Source: Lachnoclostridium sp. UBA5725 (lineage in GTDB: Bacteria; Bacillota; Clostridia; Lachnospirales; Lachnospiraceae). Taken from it: a DNA stretch of 44,757 nucleotides. Below are positions 1 to 8,503 of the stretch, in pieces; the stretch's first letter is position 1; each line of letters begins with the position of its first letter. A program made the translations under genes and the position numbers. The stretch covers positions 1 through 44,757 of the forward strand of contig DIGJ01000014.1 of NCBI GenBank assembly GCA_002419585.1. The letters run 5' to 3'. The notes under the pieces are model-generated. The model did no database searches. It was not told where the DNA came from and saw nothing but the letters and a program-made list of their open reading frames with translations.

Positions 1-9
1 AACGGTAAG

Positions 10-303
10 TTATTCATCGCTTACTCTAATTCCACGTTCTCTGACATTATCCGTTCCATGTATCGTACTTTTACGGTAGTTTTTCTTTCGCTTCTGTTTC
101 CTAAATTCTGATGAACCATTTCGAGCTTTACCAGATTCCTTTTTGACTGTAACCTCTTTAATCTTAGGGCTTCGATTCACTGTGTAAATATTACTTGCTT
201 TAATGGTAGCATTCTTCGGCTCATGGGAATGGATCTTAGTTTTCTGCTTTGTATGGATTACCATTGGTTTATCTTCTACTTTCTTAATCTTCAAGTTTCT
301 CAC
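10..303 (-). CDS. Small basic protein, possible N-terminal part of a CD1108-type transfer protein
   Basis: A 97-residue, very basic protein rich in Lys, Arg, Thr and Ser, with no membrane segment. It starts with GTG behind a purine-rich stretch (AGAGAGAAG) that sits very close to the start. The composition resembles the charged N-terminal region of the CD1107/CD1108-type proteins that normally follow virB4 in Tn1549-like elements; that resemblance is from memory and weak. Those proteins are much longer and carry membrane and peptidase domains, so this may be a truncated or split copy, or a separate small gene. Its position after the transfer operon supports a transfer-related role. The exact function is unknown. 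Confidence 0.5.
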   Translation of the reverse strand: MRNLKIKKVEDKPMVIHTKQKTKIHSHEPKNATIKASNIYTVNRSPKIKEVTVKKESGKARNGSSEFRKQKRKKNYRKSTIHGTDNVRERGIRVSDE

Positions 304-315
304 CTTCTCTCTGAA

Positions 316-354
316 ATAAAATAAGCCGCTAAGGAGGAAGTCGCTCCCTAACGG
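316..354 (-). terminator. Probable intrinsic terminator after the cargo gene
   Basis: On the minus strand an 11-base stem (CCGTTAGGGAG with CTCCTTAGCGG, one weak pair) around a 7-base loop is followed by CTTATTTTATT. It lies after the stop of the 263-residue cargo gene and before the small basic protein. The U-rich tail is interrupted, so efficiency is uncertain. Confidence 0.55.
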
Positions 355-426
355 TTATGTGTATCAATATTCATTTGCTATTTTATATACCTAGAAATTC
401 ATTGTCAAATTTGATATAGTATAAAT

Positions 427-1218
427 CTACTGTATTATATTAAGATTATCAAAATATTCCCATAAAGCTTTCCATAAAACTTTCTGTGAATCCCCCAAAT
501 TTAACTCTGATTTGGAAATACAATTTGCTCTTATTTTGATTTTACTTTTCATACTTTTAACAACTTCGTCGCGATTCTGTAAGTTAGAGTATGTATCTAT
601 TCCATCTTTCCCGATTATATAACTTTCAAATAAAAAATGCTTTGTTGCAAAATCTTCAAAACTATCAAATCTTGAAAAGTAGACGTTAAATGATTCACTA
701 TATTCCAATATATTGTTCTTATAATACTCTAGAAATCTATCCATATAATCATTTATTCCGCTTTTTGATTTAGAGTATTTTCTAAATTCTTCAGGCGTAT
801 GTGATGATGTGCGTCCTATATTCATCGGTAGTATCCAAAAATTTGCCAAACAATGATACTCCTCAAAATAGTCCCATAAACATTCTGACCATTTAGAACT
901 GTTCTTATCATATTTGTTTGATACTGTTCTAAAGCTATTCATGGTGTCCCCAGCAAAATTTGGGTCATTAAAATACCCTGTGCTATCCAAAATACTACTG
1001 GGATTGTTGTCGAAGTTTATAATATTCCTATATAATATTTCATAAAAACCCACAGCAAAATCCGACATATCTTCATCAGAGCTATTGCAGTATTTCTGTC
1101 CTGTATATATCCAATTTCCTCTTCTAACAGTTCCCTTAATAAATTTATTGCATATAATGGGCATCAGCAATATTTCTTCTACTTGCTTTTTCTTCTTATC
1201 GTCGCTAGATTGTTCCAT
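427..1218 (-). CDS. Hypothetical protein, AT-rich cargo gene behind virB4
   Basis: A 263-residue soluble protein rich in aromatic residues, Asp, Asn and Ser, with no signal peptide or membrane segment. A central motif, LANFWILPMNIGR, followed by a helix with DYMDRFLEYYK and then a Phe-rich segment, loosely recalls the DUF6994-type hypothetical proteins; this is a weak recollection. The gene is clearly more AT-rich than virB4 upstream. It is bracketed by an inverted repeat on its upstream side and a terminator-like hairpin on its downstream side, as expected for a recently inserted cargo cassette. The ribosome binding site is poor (GGCGGTGG about 7 bases before ATG). Function unknown; a defence or accessory role is only a guess from its position. 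Confidence 0.6.
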   Translation of the reverse strand: MEQSSDDKKKKQVEEILLMPIICNKFIKGTVRRGNWIYTGQKYCNSSDEDMSDFAVGFYEILYRNIINFDNNPSSILDSTGYFNDPNFAGDTMNSFRTVSNKYDKNSSKWSECLWDYFEEYHCLANFWILPMNIGRTSSHTPEEFRKYSKSKSGINDYMDRFLEYYKNNILEYSESFNVYFSRFDSFEDFATKHFLFESYIIGKDGIDTYSNLQNRDEVVKSMKSKIKIRANCISKSELNLGDSQKVLWKALWEYFDNLNIIQ

Positions 1219-1301
1219 TCTAAAACCACCGCCTATTTATTCATAAGATTCTAAAGTTGTAACATAATACATAAAACAGAAAGTTCATAAGTTTAAGTAT
1301 A

Positions 1302-1341
1302 GCTAGTGCATCTTTAATTATTGTACCAAAGAAGCACTAGC
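1302..1341 (-). repeat. Inverted repeat between virB4 and the cargo gene
   Basis: Perfect 8-base arms GCTAGTGC and GCACTAGC are separated by 24 bases that themselves contain CTTT/AAAG. It lies 20 bases after the virB4 stop. No U-tract follows on the minus strand, so it is not a classical terminator. It may be an RNA-stabilising hairpin or mark an insertion junction. Confidence 0.5.
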
Positions 1342-1361
1342 CTCTCAATCAGTTTCTGCTC

Positions 1362-3848
1362 TTATACGGAATCTTGAAGAAACTCTTCTCTTTTCTTCTC
1401 CGCAATCTTCTCATGAATATTGGTATTATATAGTCTGTATAAATCTGTATCCTTACTAATCTGATTATCAAACGGGATCACCACCGAACCACACTTGATA
1501 AGCCCCATACCCGATGAAGTATTTGTTACAAATCGAAGTTGTGCTTCAGATACCCTGATTACCTCAGCCATCCTAGAACTATCCGTATTCGCTTGCTTCA
1601 GAAGTGCTACGAACTCAGAGTTTGCAAGCATCGTCGTTGCTGTGTAGTTTTGAAGCAAGTCAACAACATTCTGGGTAATTCCAGTGCAAAGACCACCCTG
1701 TTTTCTAACCTTCTTCCAAAGCTGTTGCAGATACTTCGCTGAATATTCAGAATTTAACAGCACATGAAACTCATCAATATAGAGCCAAGTAGCCTTTCCC
1801 TTCTGACCATTTTCAACGATTCTCTGCTGAATCGCTTCCATCATGACAAGCATCGTAATGGGGCTTAACTCTGCACCTAAATCTCTGATACCATAAACAG
1901 TAAAGCGATTATCAACATCTACATTAGTCTGATGGTTGAAGATATTAAGAGAGCCATTTACAAACAACTCCAAGGACAACGCTATGTCTTTTGCTTCTTC
2001 CTCTGGCTGTTCTAAAAGCAGAGCATAAAAATCACTCATAACAGGAATGTACTTTCCCTTGCTTCTGGCAATATCCAGATACAGCTTTCTTACACAGCGG
2101 TCAATGATTGACTTCTGCCTGGAATTTAAACTGTCACCAATACATTGTTCGCAAAGACCCAGCATAAATTCGCCCTTTTCTCTTACCATCCCTTTGGAAT
2201 CGTTCGGATCAAGACTCCATACATCAAGTTCCAACGGATTCACATAGTTATCCGTATAAGTGGACATATTTACAACTGTTCCACCGTAGGTATGAGCGAT
2301 ATCGAAGTACTCGTTCATTGGGTCAATACAAATGATTTCATCATTTCCTGATAAATAAACAGAACCCATTTCCATCTTACAAAAGAAGGATTTACCGGAA
2401 CCCGGCACACCAAATACAAAACCATTTCCATTAATCAGCTTCTTACGATTACCAATATTCACGTTCTTTGAAATTTGGTTGATTCCATAGTAATTACCTG
2501 TTATATCATTCAGTTCCTGTACATTAAATGGCATAAGCACTGCAAGTGACTGTGTAAGCAGCGTTCTCATAGTCTCGACTTGTCTTACTCCAATCGGAAG
2601 TGCTGTATTAAGTGCTTCTCTTTGTTTTAAATAATGCGTATCAATGGTACAACTGTTTCGTTTCCCAATGGTTTGTACTGTTTCGCATACACTCTCAAGC
2701 TCCTTCTTACTTTCTGCCATTAGGATAATCGTGACTGCCACATAAAAGAGGCACTGATCATTCTCACGAACATCATCCATGATTGCTTCAATCTCTTTTT
2801 TCTCCGTTCTCTTAGCATAAGAGATTTCTGTAGCAAAGTCATTGTTCTTATTTCGAACCCTCTGCTGCTTAATAATGTCTGATTCGATTCCAAGATATTT
2901 TCTCTGGAGCACCTTTGTTGTCAAATCCTTCGGAACCGGCACCACATCAATACTTGTGATGGAATGCACTGGCAGGGATGTAATCTCATTAATAAACCGA
3001 TCCGATAAGCTGCTAGGATACTTTTTAATAAAAAGTGCCCTGCAATATTTGCTCTCATCTTCAAAATGATCTGAGAAATACTTAATCATGCCATTGCAAA
3101 GATCGTTTCTAAAATCACTTCCTACTTTCTTTGCTTGTTTGATATCAAAATCAAAACTTCCCTCATCTCCTAAATGATAATAATCATAAAGAACACGAAG
3201 CCTCTCATTCCCAGATAGCGGAACGATTTCAGCACCAAGCTCTATAAAAGCCTTGTGAATGGTTGCCTCTAAGGTTGCAAACTGCGCCTTTGCTTCTTCA
3301 AAGTTCTTTCTCTCAATGGTAATCGTCAGGTATCGTTCCTGTTCGATTCCCTGTCTGCCTTCTAGTATCTTCTCTTCAATGATGTCATTGTAGATTTTTC
3401 GGAAGTGATTAAATCCATCTTCCTGATTCGCAATCAGCACTTTCTCCCGAAGTTCCTCCATATTCTTATTCTTGTTATTGATTGTGATCTTATAATTACA
3501 ATCAAGTGAATTTAAGAACTTGCAGTATCTTTCGAAAATGCCAATCTGTTCATCTTCCGTGGCAGTGGTGTAGTTAATATCCTGAAAGCGATAGCACTTG
3601 GAATACTTATTCAAGGACGTTTTTTGTCCTTTACTGACCTCAAATATCCCATTCTCTGCTACCGCCATAATTTCAATGGTTTCCTGTATGGATTTTGGAA
3701 TTTTATAAAGCGGTTCACTGGCTTTTTTTAGTTCCTTAAATCCGTCTGCAAATAAACCCATTCTATCTAACCTCGCTTTCTTATATTGTGCATAACCGGG
3801 AACAGCCCCGGCAATGCCTGGATTGTCTCGACCTAAGAGGTCAGACAA
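1362..3848 (-). CDS. VirB4-like conjugation ATPase (CD1110 family)
   Basis: An 828-residue cytoplasmic ATPase that powers assembly of, and substrate passage through, the type IV conjugation channel at the membrane. Walker A is GVPGSGKS at about residues 480-487, and Walker B is WLYIDEFHVLL near residue 700, followed by a KVRKQGG/TGITQN segment typical of VirB4 proteins. The N-terminus has PGYAQYKKAR, which I recall from related proteins and which favours the long form starting at a TTG. A shorter start at ATG 3761 has a better ribosome binding site (GAGG, 9 bases). The gene follows prgI by 14 bases in one operon. Length is normal and no key residue is missing. Confidence 0.93.
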   Translation of the reverse strand: MSDLLGRDNPGIAGAVPGYAQYKKARLDRMGLFADGFKELKKASEPLYKIPKSIQETIEIMAVAENGIFEVSKGQKTSLNKYSKCYRFQDINYTTATEDEQIGIFERYCKFLNSLDCNYKITINNKNKNMEELREKVLIANQEDGFNHFRKIYNDIIEEKILEGRQGIEQERYLTITIERKNFEEAKAQFATLEATIHKAFIELGAEIVPLSGNERLRVLYDYYHLGDEGSFDFDIKQAKKVGSDFRNDLCNGMIKYFSDHFEDESKYCRALFIKKYPSSLSDRFINEITSLPVHSITSIDVVPVPKDLTTKVLQRKYLGIESDIIKQQRVRNKNNDFATEISYAKRTEKKEIEAIMDDVRENDQCLFYVAVTIILMAESKKELESVCETVQTIGKRNSCTIDTHYLKQREALNTALPIGVRQVETMRTLLTQSLAVLMPFNVQELNDITGNYYGINQISKNVNIGNRKKLINGNGFVFGVPGSGKSFFCKMEMGSVYLSGNDEIICIDPMNEYFDIAHTYGGTVVNMSTYTDNYVNPLELDVWSLDPNDSKGMVREKGEFMLGLCEQCIGDSLNSRQKSIIDRCVRKLYLDIARSKGKYIPVMSDFYALLLEQPEEEAKDIALSLELFVNGSLNIFNHQTNVDVDNRFTVYGIRDLGAELSPITMLVMMEAIQQRIVENGQKGKATWLYIDEFHVLLNSEYSAKYLQQLWKKVRKQGGLCTGITQNVVDLLQNYTATTMLANSEFVALLKQANTDSSRMAEVIRVSEAQLRFVTNTSSGMGLIKCGSVVIPFDNQISKDTDLYRLYNTNIHEKIAEKKREEFLQDSV

Positions 3849-3862
3849 TGGTTACTAGATTA

Positions 3863-4402
3863 CTAATGTGTGACTTTAAATGCTGCGATACCAGCAATTG
3901 TTACAATGATTACTGCAATACCAGCAAACAGAATCTTTTTCGTTTTCTTCTTCATCGCCTCAAATTCCTCCTGTTTCTTTCGATTTTCTGAATCATTAGT
4001 ATTTCTTACTTCTGTTTCATTCTCTACAACTGATTTCGGCTTTTTCCACTTACTGATTTGACCAATTCCAAGCACCTCAGTCTGAAGTTCCTTGATTACT
4101 GATTCTCCCTCGGTAGAACTATAAGTAAGTGCTTTATTTCCAATCATAAAGTGAATTTTTCTGCTCATATATTCATAAAAATCCATTCCGTTATAGGAAT
4201 AGAATCCTCCCAGTGCAATCGGAGCCACACAGGGAATCGCCACATAAGCAGCTCCTGTCAGTCCAATATAACGGTATAAAAGCAATACCATGGCTCCACC
4301 CACAACAACACTTGCAACAGAAAAGATTAATTGCTTTGCTGATAGTCCTATTGCAATACTTTCCTGATACCGGTCGATATCTTTGTTGACCTCAATCACC
4401 AT
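3863..4402 (-). CDS. PrgI family membrane protein
   Basis: A 179-residue membrane protein of the PrgI family, a small subunit found next to VirB4 in Gram-positive type IV secretion systems. Two hydrophobic segments (about residues 28-46 and 50-68) follow a conserved N-terminus with VNKDIDRYQES. The middle is charged and cytoplasmic, and an extra hydrophobic segment is present at the C-terminus (about 157-174), longer than in minimal PrgI proteins. The start ATG has a strong GGAGG site. It lies 12 bases from the DUF4313 gene and 14 bases from virB4, so it is cotranscribed. Family assignment is firm; its precise role in the channel is not known. Confidence 0.88.
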   Translation of the reverse strand: MVIEVNKDIDRYQESIAIGLSAKQLIFSVASVVVGGAMVLLLYRYIGLTGAAYVAIPCVAPIALGGFYSYNGMDFYEYMSRKIHFMIGNKALTYSSTEGESVIKELQTEVLGIGQISKWKKPKSVVENETEVRNTNDSENRKKQEEFEAMKKKTKKILFAGIAVIIVTIAGIAAFKVTH

Positions 4403-4414
4403 AATTTACACCTC

Positions 4415-4822
4415 CTAACGGCTCATTTCCTTTGTTTCTGGTTTCTTGGCAATTCCAATGTTTGCTTCATAAGTTGCCATTCCATCCGGAGACAACTCTC
4501 TTAACTTATCTACGTTAAACATAAAAAGTGGATATTCACAAAAGCCACTCCTCTGCGTGAGTCCAGTAAATTCGCCCAAGTCATTCTCCTCGATGAACTT
4601 TTCTAACTCAGGCATATTATTTAAATCCACATAAGCACAGTAGTCAGCAGCCTTTGTTCCAAGATTGACCGATATATCCCCATAAGGTTCAAAGTCATCC
4701 TCCTCCCTTCCCATTAGCCCAAGATAAAGTCCGTTGTTATTCATATAGTTATTAATCTCTAGTTGTACCTCAACCGTACTGCCCCACTGAGTTGCCATTT
4801 CCATTGTTTTTTTATCTTCCAA
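4415..4822 (-). CDS. DUF4313 domain protein of the conjugation operon
   Basis: A 135-residue acidic soluble protein. The segments YGDISVNLG and DYCAYVDLNN, followed by FIEENDLGEFTG, match what I know of DUF4313, a small family found between the VirB6-like and PrgI-like genes of Tn1549-type elements. It begins with TTG behind a good GGAGGG site and is in the transfer operon with about 12 bases on both sides. No enzyme motif is visible. Function unknown; a regulatory or assembly role in transfer is suggested only by its fixed position. Confidence 0.82.
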   Translation of the reverse strand: MEDKKTMEMATQWGSTVEVQLEINNYMNNNGLYLGLMGREEDDFEPYGDISVNLGTKAADYCAYVDLNNMPELEKFIEENDLGEFTGLTQRSGFCEYPLFMFNVDKLRELSPDGMATYEANIGIAKKPETKEMSR

Positions 4823-4834
4823 CTGTATTCCCTC

Positions 4835-5677
4835 CTATAGACCAAATGCTTTGCTTGTAAGTGACTGCGCACCCTTGACGCTTCCCACGGTCATGGCAAT
4901 CGTAAATGTCATTTCACATAAGTAAATCAGTGTCTGCGCCCAGTCTGCATACCCTCCTGTAAAGGATGGAAGTCCTGCATTTACAAAGGCATTGCAAATA
5001 ATAATGGCAAGAGCCATTGTCACTGCTTCAAAAACAACCGATAAGAAATATTTACAATAGGTCACTACCGTATTGCTTACTGTTCGATTACCTCCCATGG
5101 TTGAGAAAGCAATTGCACCAAGTGGGACAATAATCAGAATCTTTAGGAACCGAAAGTACACCGTATAAATGATAAAGAAACCACAGATAATGATAATAAT
5201 GGATAATAGTGCGGTCAGAATCAGCATGACCAGACTCTCTCCAAAACCTAAGTTCTTAATGATATCTGCCTGTGTACTGTCAATGGTAAGCGTAGTTGTG
5301 TTACCTGCTGATATGAGGTTGACCAGATTTCCTATGGACGTAAAAAATGCTTTCATAATGGTCACATTATTTGCTACGAACCACTCCGCAAGTCCTAATC
5401 GAATCAACATACGAAGTATCACTTCAAATCGCATCTCTTCCCTGACATCCACACTCTCCGAGCAAAATCCTATGACGAAAAACAGCACTACTAAAGATGA
5501 TCCGACCGCCACGAAGAGAGGTTCTATTCCCTCAATAACGCCCCATGGTCCGCCACCTTTAAAATTAACGGGAGACTGGCCAAGCATTGAAAATACCAAG
5601 GATATCTGATTATTCCAAAACCCAAACACCATTTCAAGAAGGTCTAGAATCTTGTCTCCAAGTTTGAAAATATCCAT
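4835..5677 (-). CDS. VirB6/TrbL-like channel protein (CD1112 family)
   Basis: A 280-residue polytopic membrane protein with about five or six hydrophobic segments. They include a long one around residues 59-75 (LFVAVGSSLVVLFFVIGF), a strongly hydrophobic block at about 150-180 (LVMLILTALLSIIIIICGF) and others at 205-225 and 255-272. This layout and the operon position identify it as the VirB6/TrbL-type inner membrane channel of the conjugation machine. It lies between the Maff2 gene and the DUF4313 gene. A GC-rich hairpin in front of it may separate its expression from that of Maff2. The length is normal for the family. Confidence 0.88.
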   Translation of the reverse strand: MDIFKLGDKILDLLEMVFGFWNNQISLVFSMLGQSPVNFKGGGPWGVIEGIEPLFVAVGSSLVVLFFVIGFCSESVDVREEMRFEVILRMLIRLGLAEWFVANNVTIMKAFFTSIGNLVNLISAGNTTTLTIDSTQADIIKNLGFGESLVMLILTALLSIIIIICGFFIIYTVYFRFLKILIIVPLGAIAFSTMGGNRTVSNTVVTYCKYFLSVVFEAVTMALAIIICNAFVNAGLPSFTGGYADWAQTLIYLCEMTFTIAMTVGSVKGAQSLTSKAFGL

Positions 5678-5705
5678 AACCTTTGTTCACCCCTTTCCTT
5701 AGATT

Positions 5706-5725
5706 CTGGGGTGTTTCCACCCCAG
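5706..5725 (-). promoter_or_regulatory. GC-rich GAAA-tetraloop hairpin between Maff2 and virB6-like genes
   Basis: On the minus strand CTGGGGTG-GAAA-CACCCCAG forms a perfect 8-base-pair stem with a GNRA loop. No U-tract follows, so it looks like an RNA stabiliser or processing element at the 3' end of the Maff2 message rather than a terminator. Confidence 0.6.
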
Positions 5726-5745
5726 TTTGCATATTTCCACACATC

Positions 5746-6066
5746 TTAAAATCCTAAGAAAGTTAATACGGTTGAGATACCTGCCATCATGACACCTGCT
5801 ACAATCCCTTTAAGTGCTGAGTTCATTGTAGACGAGTCTTGCTGCTGATAAGCCTGTGCAAACTCCATGACATTCTTCGCAAGGATAATGACACCGACAG
5901 CACCAATTACTGCGATGACTAATGTCTTTAAGTTATCAAGTGGCTGTGTTACTGCTGATGTTCCAGAAGCTGCAAAACAGGTCGTGCCCATTAACATCAC
6001 ACCCATCATTCCCCCAGAAATTGCTGGAACCAATTTCTTCTTTGCTCTACTTATAAATCCCTTCAT
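5746..6066 (-). CDS. Maff2 family protein, small membrane protein of the conjugation module
   Basis: A 106-residue membrane protein of the Maff2 type. It has a basic N-terminus (SRAKKK), a hydrophobic segment ending in CFAASG that looks like a cleavable signal, then two hydrophobic segments (LKTLVIAVIGAVGVIILAK and IVAGVMMAGISTVLTFLGF). This two-helix layout after a signal resembles VirB2-type pilins, so it may be the pilin-like subunit; that is inference. I chose ATG 6066 because GGAGG lies 5 bases before it. The longer reading from ATG 6123 has a more distant GGAG and adds 19 hydrophilic residues. Hairpins on both sides suggest its transcript level is set separately. Confidence 0.82.
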   Translation of the reverse strand: MKGFISRAKKKLVPAISGGMMGVMLMGTTCFAASGTSAVTQPLDNLKTLVIAVIGAVGVIILAKNVMEFAQAYQQQDSSTMNSALKGIVAGVMMAGISTVLTFLGF

Positions 6067-6156
6067 CTTCTTTTCCTCCATCACTTCATTGTTATTTGTT
6101 ACTGTAATCTGTTTTTGTTTCATTAAGTTCTAATCTCCTTTCAGACTTTGTGGCAG

Positions 6157-6194
6157 AAAAATAACCAGTACCAAAGCTTTCCTTTGATCACTGG
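6157..6194 (-). terminator. Terminator-like hairpin between virD4-like and Maff2 genes
   Basis: On the minus strand CCAGT and ACTGG close a stem that continues with TCAAAG/CTTTG pairs across a 2-base internal mismatch, followed by TTATTTTTCT. It would reduce read-through from virD4 into Maff2. The 100 bases upstream hold no further gene, and no clear promoter was seen. Confidence 0.5.
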
Positions 6195-6296
6195 CTTACC
6201 GTCTGCGTTATTTTGTTCAATCTATCTTAACAGGGTTACTCCTGGAATATAGGATTTGTGAGAACGTCTCTGAACTAACTTGCGTTCCCCCTACAG

Positions 6297-8498
6297 CTAA
6301 TGCATTACTGCCTGTGCTTCTCGAAATGCTCTCATCTGCTCAATGGATACGTCAGGATAAAAATATTCCATAATCTTAGTCTTTGAGATTCCGGCAGCAA
6401 TTGCCTTTTTGACCTCGTCCTTCTGTTCTACAGAGTAATTCCAGTGAAGCATACGGTTTGATATCGTATCTTCCCATTGAGGTTTTTCTCTTGCTACCAC
6501 TGATCTACATCCCAAGGAATTTCCACCCGTACCACCTGATGATGTATTGTCAGATTTCTGGGAATCATCCGTGAACTCAAGTTCATTTCCCAATTCACGA
6601 TTCACCTTATCCTTTTGCTCTTTTTCAGCGAGCTTCGTAAATCTTCTTCCAAGTTCCCTATCGCCAAGCATCATGAATTCCTCATAGGTCAATGTGTCAA
6701 TATAGACATTCTCTCCCTTCTCTTTGAGCTTTTCATAATGTTTCACTGCCTTCTCTGAGAGAATTTCAAAAGGTGCCCCAATCAGATTTCTTTTCCCATT
6801 TATCTCATGAATATAAGGTTCTCCATCGCCATCTGCTGTTTGCTTAAACATGGGATGGGCAAATGGAACATACTTGTTGTCCATAATCGGATCAAAACCA
6901 CGGATAAAAACTATGCATTTCTTATTATCCAGTTTTCGCACTTCATCTGGAGTAAACAATTCTCTGCCTAACACATCATAGTTTCTGGAGGAACTACCCT
7001 GACGCCCTTTAGTTTCCCCACTGGACTTTTTATCAATCGTGCCTTTGCCAAGTAGCTCTGACACATATTTATGTGTTGACTGCTCGTTACCACCAAGATA
7101 AATAAAGGTGTCACAGTTACCCGGAATGGTCTCCCACGTATCTTTAAATAGTGCTTTTAACTGGGCAAAATTCTGGATGATAATAATCGAGGAAATCTCC
7201 CTGCTTCGCATGGTGGAAAGTAAGGAACAATAGTCATCCGGCAATGCCACGTTTGCGAATTCATCTAGCATAAAGGTTACATGGATTGGAAGTCTGCCCC
7301 CACAGTTAAAGTCTGCCTGATAATAAAGCTCCTGAAATATCTGCGTATAGAGCATACCGATAATAAAGTTATACGATTTGTCAGAATCGGGAATCACACA
7401 AAAAAGTGCTGTCTTTGTCTCCCCATCTCCATTAACACCAATACCAATGTCCGAAAGATTTAACTCATCCTTAGATAGGAGCCTTAAAACTTGTCTGTTC
7501 TCCAAAAAAGCAAGTCTGGAGTTCGCGCTGATGATAATGGAACGAACCGTATCTCCTGCCCCTCGCATACATTTGTTGTACTGCTTTACCGCTGGATGAT
7601 TTGTCCCAAGTGGGGACTGTTCTTCCAAGAACTTCATTCGCACATCCAGTCTGGACGGTTTACCCTGTTCTGTCACTTCTGCTTCACCAAGTAGTTTTAA
7701 TACCGTTTCAAAATTTCTCTTAGAAGGCTTTTCCTCTAGCCACACATAATAGAATATCGCCTGAAGAAACAGACCTTCCGCCTTCTCCCAAAATGGATCT
7801 GATGGAGTTGCGCCCTTTGGTGTGGTATTCGAAATCAGGTTGGTAATCAGCTTTACTACATCTGTTTCCTCTCTGATATAGAAAAATGGATTATAACAAT
7901 CGGATTTATCCATTTCCAAAAGATTGATCACTTTGACATTGTATCCATTGTTTTTTAGCATCTGCCCACAACTTCTAAGAATCTCTCCCTTTGGATCGGT
8001 ACAAATGAATGAGCAATTATGAGGCATCTGCATTAAGTTTGGTTTTACCTCATAAAAGGTCTTTCCAGCACCAGAACCTCCGCATATAAGAATGTTCCCA
8101 TTCAATTTCAATCTTCTAAAATCCAAGGACATCTTAACATTCTGACTTAAGATTCGATTGAAGTTTTCATCCTTATCCATCAGTACTTTATTTCCCTGTT
8201 TGGGATTCTCAAATTTTGCGGTACCAAACTCCTTGCCAGGCATATAGTTTCTCTGACTGGTATAATACATGACAATAGCCATCCCATAGATACCTATGGC
8301 AATGGCTACTGTTTTACCTGTATATGCATTATAATAATTTGCAAGAGGAGCAGCACAAATCTTGTCGAACCGATTGATGAATTCATTCAATTCAATGCCC
8401 TGCTCCCATGCTCCTCCAATCAGATATCCAATATATCCAGCAAGAACTGCCGCAAGCACAAGAAACAAAATGGATGGTATCTTTTTACTTGTCTTCAT
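6297..8498 (-). CDS. VirD4-like coupling protein (CD1115 family)
   Basis: A 733-residue membrane-anchored ATPase that brings the relaxase-DNA complex to the transfer channel. Two N-terminal membrane segments (about residues 9-28 and 63-79) are followed by Walker A GGSGAGKT at 140-147, CTDPKGEI, a Walker B region FMLDEFANV and the conserved SIIIIQNFAQL motif. The C-terminal 150 residues are charged and end in a helical domain with SKTIMEYFYPD-like composition, perhaps for substrate contact. The start ATG has GAGG 8 bases before it. The PcfB-like gene ends only 5 bases upstream, matching the conserved pair of relaxosome adaptor and coupling protein. Confidence 0.94.
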   Translation of the reverse strand: MKTSKKIPSILFLVLAAVLAGYIGYLIGGAWEQGIELNEFINRFDKICAAPLANYYNAYTGKTVAIAIGIYGMAIVMYYTSQRNYMPGKEFGTAKFENPKQGNKVLMDKDENFNRILSQNVKMSLDFRRLKLNGNILICGGSGAGKTFYEVKPNLMQMPHNCSFICTDPKGEILRSCGQMLKNNGYNVKVINLLEMDKSDCYNPFFYIREETDVVKLITNLISNTTPKGATPSDPFWEKAEGLFLQAIFYYVWLEEKPSKRNFETVLKLLGEAEVTEQGKPSRLDVRMKFLEEQSPLGTNHPAVKQYNKCMRGAGDTVRSIIISANSRLAFLENRQVLRLLSKDELNLSDIGIGVNGDGETKTALFCVIPDSDKSYNFIIGMLYTQIFQELYYQADFNCGGRLPIHVTFMLDEFANVALPDDYCSLLSTMRSREISSIIIIQNFAQLKALFKDTWETIPGNCDTFIYLGGNEQSTHKYVSELLGKGTIDKKSSGETKGRQGSSSRNYDVLGRELFTPDEVRKLDNKKCIVFIRGFDPIMDNKYVPFAHPMFKQTADGDGEPYIHEINGKRNLIGAPFEILSEKAVKHYEKLKEKGENVYIDTLTYEEFMMLGDRELGRRFTKLAEKEQKDKVNRELGNELEFTDDSQKSDNTSSGGTGGNSLGCRSVVAREKPQWEDTISNRMLHWNYSVEQKDEVKKAIAAGISKTKIMEYFYPDVSIEQMRAFREAQAVMH

Positions 8499-8503
8499 AG
8501 GCT

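Noticed and set aside
5169..5609. 146-codon open frame on the plus strand
   Set aside because: It is antisense to the VirB6-like membrane protein gene, which has clear membrane helices and operon context.
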